Source: Symsagittifera roscoffensis
Taxonomy: Eukaryota > Xenacoelomorpha > Acoela > Convolutidae
Direction of reading: 5' to 3'
Length of the DNA stretch: 64,000 bases
Assembly (NCBI RefSeq): GCF_963678635.1
Contig: NC_087063.1
Location: 78,324-142,323 of the forward strand
The notes under the pieces were generated by a model that saw only the letters and a program-made list of their open reading frames with translations, did no database searches and had not been told where the DNA came from. Each line of letters begins with the position of its first letter. Within the stretch, counting starts at the first letter, position 1. Of the stretch, positions 11,401-18,475 are shown one piece after another. Position numbers and translations under genes: made by a program.

Positions 11401-14247
11401 TACTTTCAACTCTTCTTTCCCTACATAGATTTGTCCAATTAGGTCTTCGTCGCATGTTATCATCGTCTTGGTATAGATGTTGATTCCATCTATATTTAGC
11501 ATGACCTCGTGTGGACCATAAGCTTCAGTGTACCTATTATCAACACGTACCGATTTGCTGCCCCCTCTCGTGAGTAGTGCCCTGAGCGCTCTAGAAGTCG
11601 TTTGTGGACTTATTCCACTCAAGTAGTCTGCATACACGTCAATGTGCATTATCGTCTGGTCGCTCGGCTCGCTCAAGTTTCTGGTTACCTCGTGTCCGCC
11701 CACTGTGATTATCGACATTATTCTTGCTCCGATTTTCGATATTCCAAAAGGTTTACCTGTCACCATTTTCACGGTGTTACAATTCCCGGTCTTCATTGAG
11801 CCCGTTCTAGCCTCTGGTATTGAGTTCGATCCGGTTAATGCTCCGTTAAAATTCTGTCTTTCGATCTCCAACTTTAGTCGTTGCTCTATTTCTTTCGCAG
11901 CCAGATCTTGTTTCACTTTGGCAATTGCTTCCGTCGCCGCTTTCTCATAATTTATCTCTAGAGAGCTTCCGGCCGCGGACTCTAACGCACCGCTAACATG
12001 TGTCACAGCTTTCACTGTCTTCGTCGGCAATTCGGTGTTTGGTGCCCCCAAGTTCCTAGATTCAAACTCGTTTTGCCTGTTCCGCTGATTCTGCACCGCC
12101 GCTAATGCCAACTTATGTTTGGGGTGATTCTGGTCCTTGACCGCTTCCCAGAACAAGGGACAATCCATTCTGAAGTGCCCCTCCTGGTTACAGAAGAAGC
12201 ATCTGGCGCCTATCTTGATGATTAAGCCATTATAGTACTCGTGTTCCTCCATCTGGCTCATATCCTCTTCATCCGGTGCATAACCTAGGCTCTTCATGCC
12301 TTGTTTGTACGTTGTGCAGTCAGCCACATGATGATCCGCTGACCCGCAGTTCGCGCATGATCTGCGCTTGTCCATATCATCTCTAGGTTTGTACCATGAT
12401 GACCTCTGGGGTTGGCTTCCCCCTTGCGTGTTCCTGTTTTCGGAATATGAGTACTTCTTAGGTTTCATCAGCATGTATTCTCTTGATTTCTGTCTCATTT
12501 CTTCTGGGGTGGGTGCGCTGTCCTTCGACAATGTGTAGTATGTCGCTAACATTGTCCTTAAGTCATCACTTTTCACCCCATCGATGAACTTCGAGGCAAT
12601 GCTAAAGTTCCGTCTATTTGTCGACTCCTCTGGGTCACTCCTCCTTCTCAAGCTCTCGAGGTCATCTAGGAACCGATCTATTGACTCGTCGTCCCTCTGC
12701 CTTCTCTTTTCAAATCGCATCATCGCTTGGTGACCCTTCATGCCTGACCCGAATCGATTCAGCAATATCTCGAAGATCTTGTCCGCGGTGTCGCGTTCTT
12801 CCTCCTTCTTTGCGACCACGCATTTTAATGCCGTTCCTTCCAAGTTGCTCAGTATGGCTGTACATGCTTGTCTTTCGTCACTCAAGTTGTCTTGTTCTAG
12901 ATGTAATCTCATCACTTCCACCCAAGTGTCAATGCATCCATCGGAGTCGTCCTTGAATTCTTTTGGCTTCTTGAATGTCTTTCTTGATTTTCCCTCTCTC
13001 CTGTCGCTCGAGTCAGTGTTCCTCGTGGCGAAGGCCTCTAGAGTCCTGTTCATCATCTCCCAAGTGCTGGCCCATGTCATAGCATCCGGTCCTGTGTTGC
13101 TGTTAGCTGTTGAATCTCCCGGAGCAGTCGTTGTATTCGACGTTCCATTCTTCATTATTGTTTTCGCAGCTGTTGGTGCTATGCTTATCGCATTCCTGGT
13201 TAAGGGCAACGGTGTCGATTGCCGTTTGTTCCTTTGTGGTTCTACAAAGTCAACTCTGGTGCTTTGCGTACGATCCGCTGCCGGTCTTTCTTGTGGAGTG
13301 GAACCTCTCAAGATTGCATCCAACTTCGCCTGTATTGCACACGAACTCTCGGCTTGACTCTTGCTCATTGTGTCCATTCTCCTTTCCAGGCTCCCTAATT
13401 GGCTGTTGACATCATCATATCGGTTCTTCAACTGTTGCATGTCTGTTTTGATGTTCTTTTCTCGTTCTTCATTGGTGGCTTCTACCTTATCTGACATTTC
13501 CTTGAGTCTCTCATCTGTTGCCTTAGCTAGGTTAAAATAACTGTCTAGATACTCGTGCTTGTTGTATCTTATCTCCTTTTTTATCACCTCTCTGTCTTCT
13601 TCACTGTGCTTAAGTCTTTTGTCAATCTGATTTAATTTCGCCAACAAGTCACCCAGCTCAATGGTAGTCTCTTCATGGTCAGCTGTCGGTCTCTCTTCGG
13701 CCGTAGCCTCTGCTTTAGCTTGTTCCTCTCTTGGATTGGCTTCTGAGGTCTTCGTGCTCACTGTCCCAAATGTTCGTGCTCTTTCTGCTTTTGGTTCTTC
13801 AGTCACGTTTTCTTTTGTTTTTATTCCGAACATTATTCCCAATTTTTCCGTAAAAGATGTCCTCTTTACTTGAGAGTCTTCTTTCACCGTTTCTTCGGTG
13901 TTGCCTATTGCATCTTCCGCGTCATCTATCGGTGAGAACTCTATGGGTTTCTGGTTCGGTTCCTCTGCATTGGGCATTGGAGTTGACTCTGTCGCCATCT
14001 TCCTTGTTTCATCCACACTTTGATCGGGTGTCTCTAGATCAATCTCGATGGTGGGTTCTACTCGCTCCCCTTCCGTGCCCTCTTTCGCCCTGTTCTCCGC
14101 TGTACTCCTTGTGCTGACCATGTTAACTGAAAAGTTCGTCTTCGTTATCTTTGGGCCCGTTGATGTCGTTCCGCGCAGCGATGAATTATATTTCGTGTTT
14201 GATCCACTTGACCTTTTTTCGAGCACCGGTACCCTACTCCGCCTCAT
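5440..14247 (-). CDS. gag-pol: Ty3/gypsy Gag-Pol polyprotein with C-terminal macro-domain-like module (2935 aa, intact)
   Basis: One frame carries gag and pol with no frameshift between them. In order: a charged, coiled-coil-rich N-terminus (about 195-320); a gag capsid-like region (about 430-600); two CCHC zinc knuckles (CANCGSADHHVADC about 632; CFFCNQEGHFRMDC about 682); an aspartic protease (LLDTGA about 989; ILGRDF about 1067); a reverse transcriptase (LDLGSAFWQ about 1409; YVDD about 1475); an RNase H (YVLDTDAS about 1620 to HQNADSLSK about 1735); an integrase with HHCC zinc site (about 2166), catalytic Asp (about 2229) and an exact DD35E spacing between SDNG and LVERQNR; and a GPY/F-like module (KKWRGPF about 2450). 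A further ~450 residues are acidic, then fold-like residues 2787-2935 resemble TARG1/OARD1-type macro domains (CITADMS, FLVTRVN, EVSMPVYDPNRG). No chromodomain is evident. A second ATG lies at codon 43. The intact frame suggests recent activity. Confidence 0.95.
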   Translation of the reverse strand: MRRSRVPVLEKRSSGSNTKYNSSLRGTTSTGPKITKTNFSVNMVSTRSTAENRAKEGTEGERVEPTIEIDLETPDQSVDETRKMATESTPMPNAEEPNQKPIEFSPIDDAEDAIGNTEETVKEDSQVKRTSFTEKLGIMFGIKTKENVTEEPKAERARTFGTVSTKTSEANPREEQAKAEATAEERPTADHEETTIELGDLLAKLNQIDKRLKHSEEDREVIKKEIRYNKHEYLDSYFNLAKATDERLKEMSDKVEATNEEREKNIKTDMQQLKNRYDDVNSQLGSLERRMDTMSKSQAESSCAIQAKLDAILRGSTPQERPAADRTQSTRVDFVEPQRNKRQSTPLPLTRNAISIAPTAAKTIMKNGTSNTTTAPGDSTANSNTGPDAMTWASTWEMMNRTLEAFATRNTDSSDRREGKSRKTFKKPKEFKDDSDGCIDTWVEVMRLHLEQDNLSDERQACTAILSNLEGTALKCVVAKKEEERDTADKIFEILLNRFGSGMKGHQAMMRFEKRRQRDDESIDRFLDDLESLRRRSDPEESTNRRNFSIASKFIDGVKSDDLRTMLATYYTLSKDSAPTPEEMRQKSREYMLMKPKKYSYSENRNTQGGSQPQRSSWYKPRDDMDKRRSCANCGSADHHVADCTTYKQGMKSLGYAPDEEDMSQMEEHEYYNGLIIKIGARCFFCNQEGHFRMDCPLFWEAVKDQNHPKHKLALAAVQNQRNRQNEFESRNLGAPNTELPTKTVKAVTHVSGALESAAGSSLEINYEKAATEAIAKVKQDLAAKEIEQRLKLEIERQNFNGALTGSNSIPEARTGSMKTGNCNTVKMVTGKPFGISKIGARIMSIITVGGHEVTRNLSEPSDQTIMHIDVYADYLSGISPQTTSRALRALLTRGGSKSVRVDNRYTEAYGPHEVMLNIDGINIYTKTMITCDEDLIGQIYVGKEELKVRSIGHCAMLEEDAMHIGTEADVTGHVLDINGKKTQLRGLLDTGAVLSVIPIETWEKMGFDKGDLIDSRIRLSAANKGALRVLGRTPIIALNLGERNLWMSFIVVENLDESDQFILGRDFIRNFDVTIDLNNAMFRIRNPDRRYAIKPVNLIMANENKAPVFLSRRVRLKANEAAIVSLRMKNYNELSDNKQVCIVPNPNSQSAAVLGRSFSITKSGLCVSVLLNTLDIPITIQRGRKLGYALPVKTRYETIENSKQNEVVECPNHRDKICILRRLQRIKDFSSLIKSLKSETDDGLSSCSNFPERPTLDEMQTDKPVLPEIEHLRGKLKDEQLEAIKDVLERNEEVFSRHKADIGCCNFVEHEIELEENAVPHREGARRMTPHKSDACRKEIETLLEYDMIEPSKSPWACGVVMAKKKGDQLRFCCDFRYLNSVTVKDAYPIPRIDESLSKLGDAKFFTTLDLGSAFWQVPLRKQDRDKTGFACELGLFQWKRMPFGLCNATATFQRLMAHALIGVTKKYGNLVMCYVDDVVIATPTLEDHIERLDEVFACMKRSGLKCKPSKCEILKDSIKYLGRMVDKHGIRPDPDAVEAVLTWKSPKTEHQLMSFLGFANYYREFIKGYADKVYPMQQLMRHKGKKFTWNNAAEESFQRIKKELCEAPVLGMPTEKGMYVLDTDASVVAISGILHQEQEWNGKTVLRPIAYGSKVLSDTEMKYGAPKAEMFAVVTFVEKYRAYLGSEPFKLRVDNRALSWLKTYSMDQSYIGRWIVRLDGYNMIIEHRTRDKHQNADSLSKKTEFYERQEQREADRPEIKDGFSFMDKETYDSLPLTRWLDKSGKPIEDHPELPKEPLEKTILKKSRGIPIGIMLKSKIVRETLKAKGYDLILVEEGTVRIDEDLMRLLEKLSDDKPVIQGKGQEAPELTILRREETVNNTDVPKGSITDSKEVVRSLVEKIPEKILEQTKVRDKKVTFREEVEHLGLDQESGEWSRFMEEDETGEGKLSGEREEWDEDSDESSEDQDSLCMILAEEKIRQHDRELQTDPSSGTYNLEIQEVRGGEELEKIAVSRKPLRELSCNSNVRMNLVPEDDMKIVKRMICVKLSDDIHNPGEMNGQIMALKEHVKARYRLSDLIRAQKNDKMTSNLSKWIHSGVKEKGELEEDSYKILSQFYKEKRDLLYHTAEGVVACKRRDEEKILHKHNLIILPQLYQTEVLFRSHDQMGHQGIDKVQQRILHRFDWPGMRKACERWVNACLACLQVKDPRKMKFPLKSVESSEFNEVVQIDHQKICMTESGYNQILVIIDHFTKLAEAVPCQTASAEETCDHLITHWISRYGCPMTFQSDNGKAFVGDLTKELMKRSHIAQAHSTTYHPQTNGLVERQNRTLVNMLRVYCSRYMTDWDKYLPQVVGAYNSTQHSTTGISPFMMLTGRERAMPITFFYPEYEGKRTSPQAYVKEAIKRQQELNELCRRNTAQAQMRQRKKYDEKILRAKPYEVGQYVWVFQNVIPPKGTKKLLKKWRGPFMITEVHQQGRFYRLSTGRAAHYENLKPHVPSPEDWCLPKDMEGLEYLVVEPACEVNEKGTREKNDGNENLSLDDNEKIEVESDAGSFVEEDWNDPEQNEVPKWMEPDRPTPPETRTGNRKRTGMRYNRYGDDFLIDKIQPDKLGDELLSAGELEAGEEWQVIDDGGHYPQDDYSTPELETDLEQSEIERRENTNLRILEWMRDVKDESREGQSIQQIDVSAANYMKTEDPLFGWTATDRPLDIPKDNSDPTTSTGTSINIFVRGVGVGLTHTENLMIKKLKEVRETSGLELEEEEPEPTIGRNFKTKFEIPNEYSENIMITDSDFILSNRTSAICITADMSFKSRLEADFKREYQNVEFLFRQRPGLGGMAALPPSVAQVPGKYLCFLVTRVNDRNTIDPEHVILALTRLRDFMIERGIVEVSMPVYDPNRGKLSSRELYAILHVVFAETEIMVHLHKKYYLSIA
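5443..5889 (-). other. Macro-domain-like C-terminal module of the Gag-Pol polyprotein
   Basis: The last ~149 residues of the polyprotein follow the element order of a small macro domain: a strand and loop (ICITADMSFKSRLEADFKREY), a glycine-rich loop (QRPGLGG), a strand with KYLCFLVTRVN, a long helix (ILALTRLRDFMIERGI), the strand EVSMPVYDP, and a final helix and strand (LYAILHVVFAETEIMVHL). Known: in TARG1 the equivalents of VTRVN and VYDPNRG carry the catalytic Lys and a Gly-Cys-Gly-Leu-Asp loop. Here Arg/Val replace the Lys and DPNRG replaces the loop. It may therefore bind ADP-ribose or a related ligand without TARG1-type hydrolysis. The assignment rests on pattern resemblance only. Confidence 0.65.
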
Positions 14248-14526
14248 TGTTTCTATTTACAACTGCTCCTATTTACAATTTTATTATATACACGATTCTA
14301 TTCTAAGGGTAAAAAAAATATATTTTTTGTGGTAACAAATTCTGTACAACGTGTTAAAAACCTTATCCAATTCTCTTTCTAAAACCTCCGAAAAACTTTC
14401 CTTAATTTGGTCTTAACCGTACCTATTTCGATTTGTCTTATTCTGTCTTAAGACACACTTGTTGTGATTCTACTTCAATTTTTATACCGTCCCAAGACTA
14501 TTCGTCACTATCACAGTACTCTCCGC
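14248..14526 (-). other. AT-rich leader immediately upstream of gag-pol
   Basis: No gene is seen. The segment is A/T-rich (an A-run and TATATT near 14310-14330) and lies between the gag-pol ATG and the minisatellite. It is best read as the untranslated leader of the element's genomic RNA. Confidence 0.5.
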
Positions 14527-15241
14527 TAGTGTCCTAAGACCCCTGTACCAAGACTACTGTCCCAAGACTAGTGTCCCAAGGCTAGTGTCCCAAGATTACT
14601 GTCCCAAGACTACTGTCCCAAGACTAGTGTCCCAAGGGTAGTGTCCCAAGACCAGTGTCCCAAGGCTAGTGTCCCAAGACTAGTGTCCCAAGGCTAGTGT
14701 CCCAAGACTACTGTCCCAAGACTAGTGTCCCAAGGGTAGTGTCCCAAGACCAGTGTCCCAAGGCTGGTGTCCCAAGACTACTGTCCCAAGGCTAGTGTCC
14801 CAAGACTACTGTCCCAAGACCAGTGTCCCAAGACCAGTGTCCCAAGGCTAGTGTCCCAAGACTAGTGTCCCAAGACCCTTGTCCCAAGACCACTGTCCCA
14901 AGACCACTGTCCCAAGACCCTGTCCCAAGACCACTGTCCCAAGACCCTGTCCCAAGACCACTGTCCCAAGACCCTGTCCCAAGACCCTGTCCCAAGACCA
15001 CTGTCCCAAGACCCTGTCCCAAGACCCTGTCCCAAGACCCTTGTCCCAAGACCACTGTCCCAAGACCCCGTCCCAAGACCACTGTCCCAAGACCCTGTCC
15101 CAAGACCACTGTCCCAAGACCACTGTCCCAAGACCACTGTCCCAAGACCCTGTCCCAAGACCACTGTCCCAAGACCCTGTCCCAAGACCACTGTCCCAAG
15201 ACTGCTCTGTCCCAAGACTTCTTCGGTATTGTCCCAAGACT
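14527..15241. repeat. 14-bp minisatellite in the retroelement leader (about 50 copies)
   Basis: Head-to-tail copies of a 13-14-bp unit, plus-strand consensus GTGTCCCAAGACTA. The invariant core is TGTCCCAAG; the tail alternates among ACTA, GCTA, ACCA and ACC. The distal part (14527-14875) uses mainly 14-bp ACTA/GCTA units. The proximal part (14876-15210) uses ACCACT (14-bp) and ACCCT (13-bp) units. In the sense of the element the core is CTTGGGACA. Peptides read from this stretch are translations of the repeat, not genes. Confidence 0.95.
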
Positions 15242-16060
15242 CGTCACGGAGTGTCTTCCTCGTTGTAGGGTCTTCTTGAATCACCGTACCTTGTACCACC
15301 ACTCAAGCTCTAGTAAAATTTTCCCAAAAACCCTCTCTTAAAAGCCAAATGCTGACCCCCCTCTTCTTTTTGGTTGTTTCTATTTCAATGTAGGTGCGCA
15401 GGTATCTTGTGATCACCTGTTCGTATAAAACCAAACACAAATCCTCACTAAAATGCAACAAAAATCTAAGTAAGAAAAATAATAAAAACAGAAAAATGAG
15501 CCCACCTGAAATTCAAAGGTGACCAATGTCTACCTTTCGTCGAAAAAAATGTCTGGTACCTAATTGCCACGCGTTTTCCTCCCCCCACTAGTGATCTTAT
15601 GGGGTTTCACAAAAGCTGTTTATACCCGGTCCCCCCTACCAAACCAACCAGCGTACCAGTCTTAACTCGAGTTGAATTTTGGATCTCCACCTAATATTAC
15701 CAACGCGTGTTAATTTCTAATGTAACTAAGTCAACGATGTCGACTAATTAGTTACTCTAATTTCCCCCTTTTTACAATTTACAACCGCCAACCTCTAACT
15801 TAACCAGTCCCCCTTCTAACCTCCCCCCTTTCTAGCCCCCCTTCTTAAGCCTAAAAATTACTTTAAGCGCCGGGTGCTAAACCTCTCAAGAGAAAACCGT
15901 AGACCTGTTTCCAGGCCTGCTCAAGTAAAAACGTTCCTCAAAACTGGGGGATTTCGCTTATCCAATTTTACACTTATCTCCTATAATGTAATGTGGATTC
16001 TAACGATACCCGTTCTGCCCAACTTGAGAACTCGAGAATTGCCAAATCCTTCTTGGCTAC
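15242..16060 (-). other. Candidate 5' LTR/leader region of the retroelement
   Basis: No open frame of substance lies here. The stretch is on the upstream side of gag-pol and contains a TATA-type box facing the element (15619-15627) and pyrimidine-rich runs (15590-15840). An LTR would be expected about here. Its limits cannot be set because the matching 3' LTR is outside the window, and I could not identify a convincing primer-binding site. Confidence 0.35.
15619..15627 (-). promoter_or_regulatory. Candidate TATA box driving the retroelement
   Basis: The minus strand reads GGGTATAAA in a GC-rich setting, oriented towards gag-pol. If it works, transcription would begin near 15590, placing the U3/R border there and the minisatellite within the transcribed leader. 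It is inferred from motif and position only. Confidence 0.4.
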
Positions 16061-16258
16061 TTTCCCACTCGACTGGTCACCTGTTCCAGTCCAGTCTCCT
16101 ATTGGTTCAGCTCAAGTGTCCCTGAACCACTTTCCCACTCGGCTGGTCACCTCTTCCAGTCAAGTCTCCTATTGGTTCAGCTCAAGTGTCCCTGAACCAC
16201 TTTCCCACTCGGCTGGTCACCTCTTCCAGTCAAGTCTCCTATTGGTCCAGCTAAGTTC
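16061..16258. repeat. 70-bp tandem repeat (about 2.8 copies)
   Basis: Three near-identical units start at 16061, 16131 and 16201 (TTTCCCACTCGRCTGGTCAC). Each includes CTATTGGTTCAGCTCAAG, with an ATTGG (inverted CCAAT) core. Repeated CCAAT-like blocks upstream of the candidate TATA box would fit enhancer repeats in a U3 region, but this is not shown. Confidence 0.85.
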
Positions 16259-17250
16259 CAAGCTATCTGAAAACCCTTGACAACGCCCCACTTCGGGCAC
16301 TTTATTCAGTTTACTGGTTTAAATTGCTAGGTTGATCGAAACGATCGAACTTGTAAAACAGTATGGGTATACTATTTAATTAATATAAAGGTTTGATCCA
16401 ACTAATCTGGTGTCAAAGTCACTGTCTTTTTTCGTTTTATGGTTTTTGTTCCTTTTTCTATTCTTTTTTGGTTTTTGTTTTGCTTTTTGTCTTTTTGCTC
16501 GTGTTTTTGTCCCCCTAGTTGCCCCCCTTTACTCGGTTAGCTAAGCCTCGTTCGGAGAGCGTACCAGGAAATTTTCTCGAGTTTTCTTAAAAAGCTATCA
16601 CGGTACAACCGGAAGGTTTGCACGTTCCTGTCGAACCGTACCGCCGGTACTCTAGAATGGGCATTCAGCCCGAAGCTGTCTCAAGTGGGTTCGACTCCGT
16701 AGTCTTGATGTCGTAAACACCCAGGAGCGCCATAAAAACACTATGTAACATTCGTCTACTACAGTCACACATGAGGCTTAAGAAAAATAGGCCCTATAAC
16801 TATTGGCTCAGGAGTCAGGGACACTATCTCTTGTGTTTTTCCGCCTCAAATCAGTCGGAGCCAATTCGGTTCGCTTGTGACATGAGACTACGACCCGTTA
16901 CAGCTTAAAGGCTACTACTAAAATACCCCCCACTCTAGAATTAGAAACGTCCCCATACTTAGGTCTCTAGATACCCAAAATACATGAACGCCGTTAAAAA
17001 CCGGGTCGGAACAATCCGTTAAGTTGCTTTTTTATTAGACAGTGGAACTTTGACCCATTTCAGATGGATCAACCTAAAACTCGCCTTACCTCAACATAAC
17101 AATCATAAAACACACTCTAGAATTTAAATTAAGTACTCACATTGTAGCACGCTCAAGAACCAGGAAGTAAATAAGTCGGTAAACAACTCAAGAATCAATA
17201 AAGTAACTAAGATAAGTTTAATGTCAGTCAGTTTTAACAACAAGAACAAG
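16259..17250. other. No gene seen; retroelement-like flank
   Basis: No coding frame or clear RNA gene is visible. CTCAAG and CTCTAG hexamers recur (for example near 16680, 16933, 17112, 17151 and 17187), as in the element's ORFs, so this stretch probably still belongs to the element. Short polyT/polyG-T tracts lie at 16420-16510. Confidence 0.4.
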
Positions 17251-17253
17251 TTT

Positions 17254-18026
17254 TTACTCTAGACTGCAGTTTTATGTGGACCATTAGGACACTCAAGCTG
17301 TCCACCTTTCCGTCGAAGGTTCACTCTGGTCCAGTTCGAATAATTGTTCTCTCGGGAACACTCTGTCTTCTATTTCAGATAGGACAGCTCTACTCTTGTT
17401 CACTATGATGGAAATTGCGAATTGCAATTTCACACTCGTTTTTATCTGACAACTTTCCCGCAATTGTTCTGAAATTGTTCTTAAATTGTTTTCTGATTTT
17501 CAGTTATCGCGAGAAAATCGTGCATGACATGTTCCATTCGAAATTTTGAAAAATTAAATTTCACTACAAAATCAAGTGTTTTCTGCTCTTCTCAAGGTCA
17601 AACTTCCAAATATGACCGACTGGCACACAGAAGTAAGTTCTGACTCTAGAATTGGAGTTTTTGTATGAACCATTGGGACACTCAAGCTGTCCACCTTTCC
17701 ATTGAAGGCTCACTCTGGTTCGTTTCGAATAGTTGTTCTCTCTTCTTTTTATTATTTCTCCTCCTATTTCAGGATAGGACAGCTCTACTCGTGTCTTATT
17801 TTGTATCGGGAAATTGCGAATATCCATTTCCCCCTGTTTTATTCAATTACTTTCCCGCGATTGTAAATCGGTCGTTCTGATTTTTCACTTCTTGTTTTCA
17901 GTTGGTACGAGAAAACTGAGCATGACAGGCTCCATTCGAAATTTTTAAAATTAAAACTTCACTCCAAAATTACGTATTTTCGTGTCTCTCAAGGTCCAAC
18001 TTCCAGACATGACCGACTGGCACAAG
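17254..18026. repeat. Diverged tandem duplication, about 0.39 kb per unit
   Basis: Unit one (about 17254-17632) and unit two (about 17640-18026) share several blocks in the same order: GGACACTCAAGCTGTCCACC (17287 and 17676), GATAGGACAGCTCTACTC, the CCATTCGAAATTTT block and ATGACCGACTGGCACA at the ends. They have drifted by substitutions and small indels. An 87-codon minus-strand frame in unit two is not kept in unit one, so this is not a gene. It marks the last sequence before DAXX that looks element-derived. Confidence 0.8.
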
Positions 18027-18475
18027 ATGATGATTTTTATCTACTGAACAAAAACAATAGTAATATTATAAGTAGTAGTAGCCCTGATTTTAGGAGAGAC
18101 CTCGTGATCTGGGGATACTAAGACCCAGCCATGAGCTCACTATTTCTGCATGTAATTAAGTTAATCTGAGTGTTTTGACCGAATCCGAAAGCAGTAACGT
18201 TTTTGTCGACCCGATGTTAGAAGGACCACCAAAAGAACTGGCCTTGGTAGAGACGGTGAAAAGCATGTAGAGCTTAGTTTAGACGCTGGCCAGTCGTTTT
18301 ATAGCTTAGCTTTATTTTCCGTCGATATGTACTTCCGGGCGAATGTTACACACTTTTTGATCTTTCTCAAAGTTTAATTATATCTTCCAAATCTGACGAT
18401 GCACTAAAATGTGCGAAACGTTTGTTTAAGTAACAGTTTTAACGTATTTGGAGTATTAATGTTATTCAGAGAAAG

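Noticed and set aside
14792-15341. Open frames of 129-172 codons on both strands in the minisatellite
   Set aside because: They are translations of a 13-14-bp tandem repeat and appear in several frames at once; no independent coding evidence.
15242-15600. Primer-binding site for the retroelement
   Set aside because: Several TGG-type starts exist on the minus strand, but none extends into a tRNA 3' end that I can name.
17564-17827. Minus-strand 87-codon frame upstream of DAXX
   Set aside because: The matching copy 0.39 kb away breaks this frame, so it is not under coding constraint.
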